Assembly (NCBI GenBank): GCA_048268845.1 | Contig: JBLWUQ010000013.1 | Span: forward strand, 18,842 to 82,841 | Length of the DNA: 64,000 bases | Source: Muriiphilus sp048268845 | GTDB taxonomy: Bacteria > Pseudomonadota > Alphaproteobacteria > Rhodobacterales > Rhodobacteraceae | Reading direction: 5' to 3' | In this document: in pieces, positions 19,073 through 27,974 of the stretch | Layout of the letters: every line of letters starts with the position of its first letter | Position numbering within the stretch: position 1 is the first letter of the stretch | The notes under the pieces: model-generated | Database searches by the model: none | What the model was told of the DNA's origin: nothing | The model's input: the letters and a program-made list of their open reading frames with translations, nothing else | Translations under genes and position numbers: made by a program

Positions 19073-21631
19073 ATGACCGTCGCAGCCCCGCAAACCATCT
19101 TCCTCGCCGACTACACCTCGCCCGCCTTTCTGGTCGAGGATGTGCACCTGAACTTTCGCCTCGCGCCGTCCGCCACGCGGGTGATCGCCAGGGTCCGTTT
19201 CGTGCCGAACCCCGAGGCCGCGTCGCGCGATTTCTTTCTGCACGGCGAAAACCTCCACCTGATCCGCGCCGCGATCGACGGCGCCGAGGTCACGCCCACC
19301 CTCACCGACAAGGGCCTGACCTGCGCCGTGCCGGACGCGCCCTTCACCTGGGAGGCCGAGGTCGAGATCGACCCAGCCGGCAACACCGCGCTCGAGGGGC
19401 TCTACATGTCGAACGGCATGTATTGCAGCCAGTGCGAGGCCGAGGGCTTTCGCAAGATCACCTATTACCCCGACCGCCCCGACGTGATGGCGCCCTTCAC
19501 GGTGCGCATCGAGGGCGACCTGCCGGTGATGCTGTCCAACGGCAACCCGACCGGCCAAGGCCCCGGCTGGGTCGAGTGGACCGACCCCTGGCCCAAGCCC
19601 GCCTATCTCTTCGCGCTGGTCGCAGGCGATCTGGTGGCGCGCGAGGACAGCTTCACCACGATGTCAGGCAAGGAGGTCGCGCTCCGGCTCTGGACGCGCA
19701 AGGGCGACGAGGACAAGTCCGCCTTCGGCATGGAGGCGCTGAAGAAATCCATGCGCTGGGACGAGGAGGTTTACGGGCGCGAATACGACCTCGACATCTT
19801 CCAGATCGTCGCCGTGTCGGACTTCAACATGGGGGCGATGGAAAACAAGGGCTTGAACATTTTCAACACTTCAGCGGTTCTGGCCAGCCCCGAGACCTCT
19901 ACAGATGCAAATTTCGAACGTATCGAGGCGATCATCGCGCATGAATACTTCCACAACTGGACCGGCAACCGCATCACCTGCCGCGACTGGTTCCAGCTCT
20001 CGCTGAAAGAGGGGCTGACAGTGTTTCGCGACCAGCAGTTCTCGGCCGACATGCGTTCGGCGGCGGTTTGCCGGATCGACGACGTGATCGCGCTGCGCGG
20101 CCGGCAGTTCCGCGAGGACAACGGCCCGCTGGCGCACCAGGTCCAGCCCGACAGCTTTGTCGAGATCAACAATTTCTACACCGCGACGATCTATGAAAAG
20201 GGCGCCGAGGTAATCCGTATGCTGAAAACGCTGGTCGGCGACGACGCCTGGCGGCGCGCGCTCGACCTCTATTTCGCGCGTCACGACGGTCAGGCCTGCA
20301 CCATCGACGACTGGCTCAAGGTGTTCGAGGACACCACCGGGCGCGACCTGTCGCAGTTCCGGCTGTGGTACAAGCAGGCCGGCACACCGCGCCTGACGGT
20401 GACGGACGATTTCGCGGACGGCACCTATACCCTGCACGTCAAGCAGCACATTCCAGACACCCCCGGCCAGACGGAGAAGCAGCCGATGCTGATCCCGCTG
20501 GCGATCGGCTTGCTCAACCCCAACGGCGACGAGGTGCTTGCGACAGAGGTGCTGGAAGTCACCGAGGCCGAACAGAGCTTCACCTTCGACGGGCTGGCGG
20601 CCAGGCCGGTGCCCTCGCTCCTGCGCGGGTTCTCCGCCCCGGTGATCCTGAACCGCGACTCCAGCTCCGAGGAACGCGCGTTCCTGCTTGCCCATGACAC
20701 CGACCCGTTCAACCGGTGGGAGGCGGGCCGGGCACTGGCCAAGGACGTGCTGACAGCCAGGATCACCGGCCGGGATGGCCCCGACCGCGCCTATCTCGAC
20801 GCGCTGGCGGCGATGCTGCGTGACGAGCGCCTCGACCCCGCCTTCAAGGCGCTGGCGCTCAGCCAGCCCGGCGAGGACGACATCGCCCAGACGCTGTTCG
20901 ACGCCGGGCGCACCCCCGACCCCGACAAGATCCACATCGCCGCCGAGACGCTGAAACAGCAGACCGCCGAGCACCTGCAGGACATCATCCCGCGCCTCGC
21001 CGCCGAGATGGTGATCGACGCGCCCTATTCCCCCGACGCCGAGCAATCCGGCAAACGCGCGCTCGCCCTGTCGCTTCTGGCGCTGACGACGCGGCTCGAT
21101 AGCGGCAAGTCGGCGCAGGCGGTGCATGATTCCGCCGACAACATGACGCTGTCGCTGGGCGCGCTTGGCTGCCTGCTCGACGCGGGCCGGGGCGAGGCGG
21201 CGCTGGCCGCGTTCCACGCCCGCTGGCAGCACGATGCGCTGGTGCTGGACAAGTGGTTCATGATGCAGGTCATCCACGCCGCGCCCGAAGATGCGGTGGC
21301 AGTCGCCGACCGGCTGACGCGCCATGCGGATTTCAACATGAAAAACCCCAACCGCTTCCGCTCGGTCCTGGGTGCGCTGGCGATGAACCCGGCAGGGTTT
21401 CACGCCGCGGACGGTTCGGGCTATAGGCTGATGGCCGACTGGGTGGTGAACCTCGATCCGATCAACCCGCAGATCGCCGCGCGCATGACCACCTCGTTCG
21501 AGACCTGGCGGCGCTACGACGAAGACCGCAAGCAGATGATTCGCGGCGAACTGGCTCGGATCGGGCGCGCCAAGGGGCTCAGCTCCGACACCGGCGAAAT
21601 GGTCGCCCGCATCCTCGGGGATGTCACCTGA
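19073..21631 (+). CDS. pepN: Aminopeptidase N (M1 family)
   Basis: This 852-aa cytoplasmic metallopeptidase removes N-terminal residues. It has the exopeptidase motif GAMENKG (254-258 for GAMEN) and the zinc site HEYFH at 290-294, with the downstream Glu in LKEGLTVF. C-terminal domains typical of gammaproteobacterial/alphaproteobacterial PepN follow (FSAPVILNRD, then a helical repeat end). Length and order match the family. A strong hairpin terminator follows at 21664-21682. Confidence 0.97.
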   Translation: MTVAAPQTIFLADYTSPAFLVEDVHLNFRLAPSATRVIARVRFVPNPEAASRDFFLHGENLHLIRAAIDGAEVTPTLTDKGLTCAVPDAPFTWEAEVEIDPAGNTALEGLYMSNGMYCSQCEAEGFRKITYYPDRPDVMAPFTVRIEGDLPVMLSNGNPTGQGPGWVEWTDPWPKPAYLFALVAGDLVAREDSFTTMSGKEVALRLWTRKGDEDKSAFGMEALKKSMRWDEEVYGREYDLDIFQIVAVSDFNMGAMENKGLNIFNTSAVLASPETSTDANFERIEAIIAHEYFHNWTGNRITCRDWFQLSLKEGLTVFRDQQFSADMRSAAVCRIDDVIALRGRQFREDNGPLAHQVQPDSFVEINNFYTATIYEKGAEVIRMLKTLVGDDAWRRALDLYFARHDGQACTIDDWLKVFEDTTGRDLSQFRLWYKQAGTPRLTVTDDFADGTYTLHVKQHIPDTPGQTEKQPMLIPLAIGLLNPNGDEVLATEVLEVTEAEQSFTFDGLAARPVPSLLRGFSAPVILNRDSSSEERAFLLAHDTDPFNRWEAGRALAKDVLTARITGRDGPDRAYLDALAAMLRDERLDPAFKALALSQPGEDDIAQTLFDAGRTPDPDKIHIAAETLKQQTAEHLQDIIPRLAAEMVIDAPYSPDAEQSGKRALALSLLALTTRLDSGKSAQAVHDSADNMTLSLGALGCLLDAGRGEAALAAFHARWQHDALVLDKWFMMQVIHAAPEDAVAVADRLTRHADFNMKNPNRFRSVLGALAMNPAGFHAADGSGYRLMADWVVNLDPINPQIAARMTTSFETWRRYDEDRKQMIRGELARIGRAKGLSSDTGEMVARILGDVT

Positions 21632-21663
21632 ACCCGTCTTTGCTCTGAAAATACCTCGGGGGT

Positions 21664-21682
21664 TTGGGGGCAGCGCCCCCAA
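21664..21682. terminator. Perfect hairpin between pepN and the convergent lipoprotein gene
   Basis: TTGGGGGC (21664-21671) and GCCCCCAA (21675-21682) form an 8-bp stem with an AGC loop. It sits 33 bases after pepN and before the stop of the opposite gene, so it could serve both strands. The preceding TTTGCTCTGAAAATACCTC resembles other intergenic repeats in this window. Confidence 0.7.
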
Positions 21683-21718
21683 CAAGGCAACCTGCGCGGC
21701 GCAGCCGCACCGCTGGCG

Positions 21719-22324
21719 TCACCCGGCGGCGCAGTAGCTCTGCGATTGCGTCCAGGCGCGCATGTCCTCGCGCTTGTCGGCGGAATGGAACGGTCCCCAA
21801 TCGGCGGCAACCCCGCGCATGCCTGCGCTGATCACCCCGTCGCGCGGCACGGTCACGCTCATGATCCGAACGGCGCAGGACAGGTTGGCGGCACCGTCCT
21901 GAAGTGCAGCGCCCGAGCCTGCGGCGCAGCCATAGTGGCGCGCGGTTGCGGGCGAGATCTGGACCAGCCCGAACCACTGCCCCCTTCCGCCCACCGCGCG
22001 CGGGTTCCAGGTGCTTTCGTGCTTGGCCAGCGCCGAGATCAACCCGCTCCAGAACGCCTTGCGGCCCTCGATCGGCGCGGTGCGATAGGCGGGGCACCAG
22101 GTGTCGATGTCGGCGGGCACCACCGAGGTCAGCGCGGTGCCGTGGCTGTCGAGCGCGGCCAGCGTCGCCCCGGTCCAGCTGTCCGCTCCTGGCAGCGCGT
22201 CCCAGCGCATCGCGGCATCGTCGGCCGGGCCGTTCTTCGAGGAATAGAGCGTGTCGGGGGAGAGGGTCGCACAACCCGCAAGGGCAGTCAGGGCAAGCGC
22301 GATCAGGCCGGTCTTGAAACGCAT
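21719..22324 (-). CDS. Lipoprotein with lytic-transglycosylase (SLT/lysozyme-like) domain
   Basis: This 201-aa protein has a lipoprotein signal peptide whose lipobox reads LTALAGC, with Cys at about residue 18. The mature part contains ALAKHESTWNPRAVG, with the catalytic Glu of the Slt70 type, and GLVQISPATARHYGC, the substrate-binding GLMQ-like motif. It probably cleaves peptidoglycan glycan strands from a membrane-anchored position. I start at ATG 22324 (MRFKTGLIALAL) because only that start gives a signal peptide. Confidence 0.85.
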   Translation of the reverse strand: MRFKTGLIALALTALAGCATLSPDTLYSSKNGPADDAAMRWDALPGADSWTGATLAALDSHGTALTSVVPADIDTWCPAYRTAPIEGRKAFWSGLISALAKHESTWNPRAVGGRGQWFGLVQISPATARHYGCAAGSGAALQDGAANLSCAVRIMSVTVPRDGVISAGMRGVAADWGPFHSADKREDMRAWTQSQSYCAAG

Positions 22325-22494
22325 GAGGTATCTCGGGTTGTTTCTGTCTGCGCCGATGGACCGCAATCGACCCCGCCCGACAACCCCGGAGCGGTTTTGC
22401 GCGCGAAATGCGCCAATTCTCGCCCATTCGCGGCCCTTGCTCCGCTGCGCGCCCTGCCCTAGAACGCGTTTGACGCCGTCAGGGAGCCCGCGCC

Positions 22495-24009
22495 ATGCTC
22501 GACCATCTTGCCTTCGAATCCCCCAAACCCGCCCGCATCAGCGGCGCGAAAGAGGATTGGGAGCTTGTCATCGGCATGGAGGTGCACGCCCAGGTCGCCT
22601 CGAAAGCCAAGCTGTTCTCCGGCGCCTCGACCACGTTCGGGGCCGAGCCCAATTCCAACGTCGCCTTCGTCGATGCCGCGATGCCGGGGATGCTGCCGGT
22701 GCTCAACGAGTTCTGTGTCGAGCAGGCGGTGCGCACCGGGTTGGGGCTGAAGGCCAAGATCAACCTGTTTTCCGCCTTCGACCGCAAGAACTACTTCTAT
22801 CCCGATCTGCCGCAGGGCTACCAGATTTCGCAGCTCTACCACCCGATCGTCGGCGAGGGCGAAGTGATCGTCGACATGGGGCCGGGCATCGCGCGCCGGG
22901 TCAGGATCGAGCGCATCCATCTTGAGCAGGACGCGGGCAAGTCGATCCATGACATGGACCCGAACATGTCCTTCGTCGACCTCAACCGCACCGGCGTCGC
23001 GCTGATGGAAATCGTCAGCCGCCCCGACATTCGCGGCCCCGAGGAAGCCGCCGCCTATGTCGTCAAGATGCGCCAGATCCTGCGCTATCTCGGCACCTGC
23101 GACGGCAACATGCAAAGCGGCAGCCTGCGCGCCGATGTCAACGTCTCGGTCTGCCGTCCGGGCGACTACGAGCGCTATCAGGAAACGCAGGATTTCGCCC
23201 ATCTCGGCACCCGCTGCGAGATCAAGAACATGAACTCGATGCGCTTCATCCAGGCGGCGATCGACTACGAGGCGCGCCGCCAGATCGCCATTCTCGAGGA
23301 TGGCGGCGAGGTGGTGCAGGAAACCCGGCTTTACGACCCCGACAAGAACGAAACCCGCTCAATGCGCTCGAAGGAAGAAGCGCATGACTACCGCTATTTC
23401 CCCTGCCCCGACCTGTTGCCGCTCGAGATCGAACAGGCCTGGGTGGACGATATCGAGGCCTCCCTTCCGGAACTGCCGGACGCCAAGAAGGCGCGGTTCG
23501 TGCGTGATTTCGGCCTGTCGGAATATGACGCGGGCGTGCTGACGGCCGATATCGAGGCGGCGGCCTATTTCGAGGCGGTGGCGGATGGCCGCGACGGCAA
23601 GCTTGCCGCCAACTGGGTCATCAACGAGCTGTTCGGGCGGCTGAAGAAGGACGATTGCGACATCACCGAAAGCCCGGTCAGCCCGGCGCAGCTTGGCGGC
23701 ATCATCGCGCTGATCCAGTCGGGCGACATCTCGGGCAAGATCGCCAAGGACCTGTTCGAGATCGTCTATACCGAAGGCGGCGAGCCTGCCGAGATCGTCG
23801 CCGCGCGCGGCATGACACAGGTCACCGATACCGGCGCGATCGAGGCTGCGGTGGACGAGGTGATCGCCGCCAACCCGGCACAGGTCGAAAAGGCGCGCGC
23901 CAACCCCAAGCTTGCCGGCTGGTTCGTCGGTCAGGTGATGAAGGCGACCGGCGGCAAGGCCAACCCCAAGGCGGTGAACGACATCGTCGCGGCGAAACTG
24001 GGGCTGTAG
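22495..24009 (+). CDS. gatB: Asp-tRNA(Asn)/Glu-tRNA(Gln) amidotransferase subunit B
   Basis: This 504-aa subunit of GatCAB binds the misacylated tRNA and phosphorylates it. It shows WELVIGMEVHAQV, FDRKNYFYPDLPQGYQISQ, SLRADVNVSV, GTRCEIKNMNS and the C-terminal YqeY-like domain ending NPKAVNDIVAAKLGL. gatA and gatC are not in this window. Confidence 0.98.
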   Translation: MLDHLAFESPKPARISGAKEDWELVIGMEVHAQVASKAKLFSGASTTFGAEPNSNVAFVDAAMPGMLPVLNEFCVEQAVRTGLGLKAKINLFSAFDRKNYFYPDLPQGYQISQLYHPIVGEGEVIVDMGPGIARRVRIERIHLEQDAGKSIHDMDPNMSFVDLNRTGVALMEIVSRPDIRGPEEAAAYVVKMRQILRYLGTCDGNMQSGSLRADVNVSVCRPGDYERYQETQDFAHLGTRCEIKNMNSMRFIQAAIDYEARRQIAILEDGGEVVQETRLYDPDKNETRSMRSKEEAHDYRYFPCPDLLPLEIEQAWVDDIEASLPELPDAKKARFVRDFGLSEYDAGVLTADIEAAAYFEAVADGRDGKLAANWVINELFGRLKKDDCDITESPVSPAQLGGIIALIQSGDISGKIAKDLFEIVYTEGGEPAEIVAARGMTQVTDTGAIEAAVDEVIAANPAQVEKARANPKLAGWFVGQVMKATGGKANPKAVNDIVAAKLGL

Positions 24010-24034
24010 CCCCGCCCCCAACAACGAGGACCGC

Positions 24035-24508
24035 ATGTCAGAACCTTACATATCCTCGGTCCTGGAGGTCCGACCCGACTGGATCGACTATAACGGCCAC
24101 ATGAACATGGCCTATTACAACGTGCTGTTCGACAAGGCCGCCGACGAGTTCTACGACCGGATCGGCTTTGGCGCGGACTATTCCAAGACCCGCGGCTTCA
24201 CCACGTACACCGCGGAATTCCACGTCTGCTACGTCCGCGAGCTGCATCTGGCCGACAAGGTCCGGGTGCATTCGTGGATTCTCGATTTCGACGAGAAACG
24301 CTTTCACACCTACCAGGAAATCCACCACGTCGACGGCTGGCTCGCCGCCACCGGCGAGGCCATGGGGCTGCATGTCGACATGTCCGGACCGCGCGTCGCG
24401 GCGATGCCCGAGGATATCGCGGCCAACCTGCGCGCCTTTGCCGACAAGCACGGCCGCGAGGACTGGCCGGCACGCGCCGGGCGGTCGATCGGAATCGTGC
24501 GAAAATAG
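24035..24508 (+). CDS. Hotdog-fold acyl-CoA thioesterase (betainyl-CoA thioesterase-like)
   Basis: This 157-aa protein has the 4HBT hotdog pattern: VRPDWIDYNGHMNMAYYNVLFD carries the conserved catalytic region, followed by VCYVRELHLADKVRVHSWI and the GEAMGLHVDM strand. Similar proteins act with carnitine dehydrogenase in carnitine degradation, but no carnitine genes are nearby, so only general thioesterase activity is supported. It follows gatB by 25 bases. Confidence 0.83.
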   Translation: MSEPYISSVLEVRPDWIDYNGHMNMAYYNVLFDKAADEFYDRIGFGADYSKTRGFTTYTAEFHVCYVRELHLADKVRVHSWILDFDEKRFHTYQEIHHVDGWLAATGEAMGLHVDMSGPRVAAMPEDIAANLRAFADKHGREDWPARAGRSIGIVRK

Positions 24509-24599
24509 CCCCGAGATCTTGCATCGGCGGAAAGTCGCGCCGCATTCCCTTGACCGAGCGGGTTTTTTCGCCACATCCGCCCGCCATTGCACGGCGCGC

Positions 24600-24630
24600 T
24601 TGGACTTTTCCCACTCGAATCTGCTAGGCT
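24600..24630 (+). promoter_or_regulatory. Possible promoter of the DUF4177 gene
   Basis: TTGGAC at 24600-24605 and TAGGCT at 24625-24630 are 19 bases apart, ending 27 bases before the ATG. The AAGGAA ribosome site follows. The spacing is on the long side. Confidence 0.45.
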
Positions 24631-24657
24631 CGGGAGCGCTCACAAGGAAACACACCC

Positions 24658-25056
24658 ATGCAGTTCGAATACAAGGTGGTCCCGGCACCGACCCGCGGCA
24701 AGAAGACCAGGGGCGTCAAGTCGCCCGCCGACCGGTTCGCCAACACGCTGTCGGATCTGATGAACGAATTGGCCGCCGACGGCTGGGAATACCTGCGCGC
24801 CGATACCCTGCCCTCCGAGGAGCGCGCGGGATTCACCGGCAAATCGACCGTGTTCCAGAACGTGCTGGTGTTCCGGCGCGAGGCCGCGCTGGCCGCGCCC
24901 AGACTGGCCGAGGCCGACGACGCACCCCAGGCCACGCGCCGCGTCACCGCCGAGGCGGTCGAAAGCCCGCGCGCGCCGCGCCTTCCCGGCGCGAGCCACG
25001 CGATGCCGGAGCACAAGGTTCCCGGCCCCGACAAGCGCGACGTCGCCGCCGAATAG
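24658..25056 (+). CDS. DUF4177 domain protein
   Basis: This 132-aa protein begins MQFEYKVVPAP, and its ELAADGWEYLRADTLPSEE and VFQNVLVFRRE match the small DUF4177 alpha/beta domain. The last 50 residues are a low-complexity Ala/Pro/Arg tail. Ribosome site AAGGAAA precedes the start. The role is unknown. Confidence 0.82.
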   Translation: MQFEYKVVPAPTRGKKTRGVKSPADRFANTLSDLMNELAADGWEYLRADTLPSEERAGFTGKSTVFQNVLVFRREAALAAPRLAEADDAPQATRRVTAEAVESPRAPRLPGASHAMPEHKVPGPDKRDVAAE

Positions 25057-25074
25057 CGCGCGGCGCGGCCTTTT

Positions 25075-25335
25075 CTAGCCCGACACCTCGATCGCCAGCG
25101 CGTGGATCTTCGCCACGAGCTCCTTTCCCAGCGCGTCATGCACGGCGCGGTGGCGGGCGACGCGCGACATGTCGCCGAACGCATCGGCGGCGATCTTCAC
25201 GCGGAAATGGCTCTCGCCGGTGCCGTCATGGCCAGCATGGCCAAGGTGGTTGTCGCTTTCGTTGATCACCTCGAGCGAGCGCGGCTGGAACGCGGCTTCG
25301 AGCGCGGTTCGGATTTCATCACTGCGTTTGGTCAT
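25075..25335 (-). CDS. BolA-family protein
   Basis: This 86-aa protein shows the BolA fold signature: LEVINESDNHLGHAGHDGTGESHFRVKI and RHRAVHDALGKEL. The conserved His and the class-I loop help bind [2Fe-2S] clusters with monothiol glutaredoxins. I start at ATG 25335 (MTKRSDEIR); the longer open frame has no similarity. It is divergent from the J-domain gene across 73 bases. Confidence 0.92.
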   Translation of the reverse strand: MTKRSDEIRTALEAAFQPRSLEVINESDNHLGHAGHDGTGESHFRVKIAADAFGDMSRVARHRAVHDALGKELVAKIHALAIEVSG

Positions 25336-25351
25336 TTTTTCATCCTGCCTC

Positions 25352-25379
25352 TTCAAACATTCGCCAAATGGTCTAAACT
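25352..25379 (+). promoter_or_regulatory. Possible promoter of the J-domain gene
   Basis: TTCAAA at 25352-25357 and TAAACT at 25374-25379 are separated by 16 bases in the short AT-richer gap between the divergent bolA and J-domain genes. A start near 25386 leaves a leader of about 23 bases. Confidence 0.45.
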
Positions 25380-25408
25380 CTCGGGTTCGAGTCGGAAAGA
25401 GTGGTGTC

Positions 25409-26035
25409 ATGGACAAGTTCGATCCTTTCGGTTTCGACATTTCGGTGTCGGCCGCGAAAAAGAAACAAACCCGCGGTAAGCGTGGGATGTCGGGGGCGTT
25501 CGAAACCTCCAAACGCGCCTGCGAGCATCCCGGATGCCCGGAGAGCGGTCAATACCGTGCCCCGCGTTCACCCGACCACCTTGAGGAATATCTGTGGTTC
25601 TGCAAGGACCACGTGCGCGAATACAACCTCAAGTGGAACTTCTTCCACGGCGCCACCGAGGACGAAATCAACGAACAGGCCGACAAGGACCGGGTCTGGG
25701 AGCGCGAGACCAAGCCGTTCAGGAACTCTGACGAACAACGCGCCTGGGCGCGCCTGGGTGTCGACGATCCGCATCAGGTTCTGGGCGAGAACGCCACCCG
25801 CAACCCCGGCAAGTCGATCACCGGCACGCGCAAGCTGCCGCCGACCGAACGCCGCGCCATCGAGATTCTCGAAGCCCGCGACCACTGGACCAAGGCCGAG
25901 GTGCGCAAGGCCTACAAGGCGCTGATCAAGGTGCTGCACCCGGACATGAACGGCGGCGACCGCAGCCAGGAAGACCAGTTGCAGCAGGTCGTCTGGGCCT
26001 GGGACCAGATCAAGGACAGCCGCAGCTTCAAGTAA
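25409..26035 (+). CDS. J-domain (DnaJ-like) protein with N-terminal Cys/His segment
   Basis: This 208-aa protein carries a C-terminal J domain (about residues 150-205: AIEILEARDHWTKAEVRKAYKALIKVLHPDMNGGDRS) with the HPD tripeptide intact. The N-terminal part contains ACEHPGCPESGQYRAPRSP and LWFCKDHVREYN, a Cys/His pattern that could bind zinc. It is an alphaproteobacterial type-III J protein that would stimulate DnaK for a specific client; that client is unknown. The ATG at 25409 is the first in frame after the promoter. Confidence 0.88.
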   Translation: MDKFDPFGFDISVSAAKKKQTRGKRGMSGAFETSKRACEHPGCPESGQYRAPRSPDHLEEYLWFCKDHVREYNLKWNFFHGATEDEINEQADKDRVWERETKPFRNSDEQRAWARLGVDDPHQVLGENATRNPGKSITGTRKLPPTERRAIEILEARDHWTKAEVRKAYKALIKVLHPDMNGGDRSQEDQLQQVVWAWDQIKDSRSFK

Positions 26036-26117
26036 AGCGGCCCCTCCGGCCTGAGACAAACCCGCGCCGGTTGCCCATTTCATTTGCCAAAACCCGGTCC
26101 CGTTGCGATACGGCAGC

Positions 26118-27974
26118 ATGGACAGCTTTCTGCTCGAATCCACGATCTACCTGGCGGCCGCGGTGATCGCAGTGCCGATTGCGGCCCGATTCGGGCTGGG
26201 GTCGGTGCTGGGCTACCTGCTGGCGGGGCTGGTGATCGGCCCGATCACCGGCATCGCCGGCACCGATCCCGAGGACCTGCGCCACTTCGGCGAGTTCGGC
26301 GTCGTGATGATGCTGTTCCTGATCGGGCTCGAGCTTGAGCCCAGGGCGCTCTGGGACATGCGCCACCGGCTGATGGGGCTGGGCGGGCTGCAGATCACGC
26401 TGACCGGCACGGCGGCGTTTCTGGCCGCCATGGCGCTCGGGGTGAACTGGCAGGGGGCGGTCGCGCTGGGGATGATCCTGTCGCTGTCCTCGACCGCCAT
26501 CGTGCTGCAGACGCTGACCGAAAAGGGGCTGATCCAGACCGCGGGCGGGCGGTCCACCTTCTCGGTGCTGCTGGCGCAGGATATCGCGGTCATTCCGATG
26601 CTGGCGCTGATCCCGCTTCTGGCCGGCGGGGCCGCGCGCCGTGCCGCCGAGGACCATGACAGCCTGTCGCTGGTGGCGGGACTGCCCGGCTGGGGGGCCA
26701 CGCTGGTCACGCTGGGCGCGGTCGCGGCGGTGATCCTTGCCGGCCGGTTTCTGGTCCGGCCGATGTTTCACTACATCGACGCCGCCCGTCTGCGCGAGGT
26801 CTACACCGCCTTTGCCCTCCTGATCGTCGTCGGCATCGCGGTATTGATGAGCGCGGTCGGCCTCTCGCCCGCGCTTGGCGCCTTCCTTGCCGGGGTGGTG
26901 CTGGCCAACTCCGAGTTCCGCCACGAGCTTGAAAGCGACATCCAGCCGTTCAAGGGGCTGCTGCTCGGGCTTTTCTTCATCACCGTCGGCGCGGGGATGG
27001 ACCTGCCCGGCTTCTTTGCCGATCCGCTCAGGCTGATCGGGCTGGCGCTGGCCCTGATGCTGGGCAAGGGCATCATCCTGTTCGTGCTGGCGCGCATCTT
27101 CCGGCTGCGCGGGCGCGACCAGTGGCTGTTCACGCTGGGGCTGGCGCAGGCGGGCGAGTTCGGGTTCGTGCTGGCCGCCTTCAGCCAGCAATTGCGGGTC
27201 TTTTCAGGCCAGGTCGCGCAGGATGTGCTGACCGTGATCGCATTGTCGATGCTGCTCACGCCGCTGTTCTTCATCGCCTATGAGCGGATTTCGAACCGGC
27301 GTGGCGACAGCGCGGGCGCGGTTGAGCCCGACACCATCGACGAACAGCACGGCGTCATCATCGTCGGTATCGGGCGCTTCGGGCAGATCGTGAACCGGCT
27401 GGTGCGTTCGGCGGGCTTTGCGACCACCGTGCTCGACAGCAACCTCAAGACCATCCAGTTGATGCGCCGGTTCGGGGTGAAGAGCTTTCTCGGCGACCCC
27501 ACCCGCGCCGACCTCTTGCGCGCCGCCGGGCTGGCCAAGGCCAAGGTGCTGGTGGTGGCGGTGAACCGGCCCGAGGACGCGATCAAGATCGTGCGCCACG
27601 CCCGCGCGGTGCGCCCGGACATCCACATCGTCGCCCGTGCGCGCGACCGCAACGATGTCTATGCGCTGCGCGCCGCCGGGGCCGACGACGTCGTGCGCGA
27701 GATGTTCGACAGCTCGCTGCGCGCCGGGCGCTATGTGCTCGAGAACATCGGCCTGTCCGAGTTCGAGGCCAGCGAGGCCGAAACCGCCTTCTACAAGCAC
27801 GACCGCCACACCATTCTCGAGTTGTCGAAATTGTGGAAACCCGGCGTGCAGACCGCGGACAACGAGGCCTATATCAAGCGCGCCATCGAATTGCAGAACG
27901 ACATGGAAACCGCACTTCTGGCGCAGATCGAATCCGACCAGACCGACAAGGATGAGCCGAAGTCCGGACGCTAG
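26118..27974 (+). CDS. Kef-type monovalent cation:proton antiporter with RCK domain
   Basis: This 618-aa inner-membrane protein has a CPA2 antiporter domain of about 12 helices (GYLLAGLVIGP, MMLFLIGLELEPRALW, SLSSTAIVLQTLTEKG, LGAFLAGVVLANSEFRHELE). A cytoplasmic RCK/TrkA-N nucleotide-binding domain starts at VIIVGIGRFGQIVNRL. This is the KefB/KefC arrangement, normally gated by glutathione adducts. The ATG at 26118 is preferred over a TTG five codons earlier. The stop overlaps the convergent cobT stop. Confidence 0.92.
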   Translation: MDSFLLESTIYLAAAVIAVPIAARFGLGSVLGYLLAGLVIGPITGIAGTDPEDLRHFGEFGVVMMLFLIGLELEPRALWDMRHRLMGLGGLQITLTGTAAFLAAMALGVNWQGAVALGMILSLSSTAIVLQTLTEKGLIQTAGGRSTFSVLLAQDIAVIPMLALIPLLAGGAARRAAEDHDSLSLVAGLPGWGATLVTLGAVAAVILAGRFLVRPMFHYIDAARLREVYTAFALLIVVGIAVLMSAVGLSPALGAFLAGVVLANSEFRHELESDIQPFKGLLLGLFFITVGAGMDLPGFFADPLRLIGLALALMLGKGIILFVLARIFRLRGRDQWLFTLGLAQAGEFGFVLAAFSQQLRVFSGQVAQDVLTVIALSMLLTPLFFIAYERISNRRGDSAGAVEPDTIDEQHGVIIVGIGRFGQIVNRLVRSAGFATTVLDSNLKTIQLMRRFGVKSFLGDPTRADLLRAAGLAKAKVLVVAVNRPEDAIKIVRHARAVRPDIHIVARARDRNDVYALRAAGADDVVREMFDSSLRAGRYVLENIGLSEFEASEAETAFYKHDRHTILELSKLWKPGVQTADNEAYIKRAIELQNDMETALLAQIESDQTDKDEPKSGR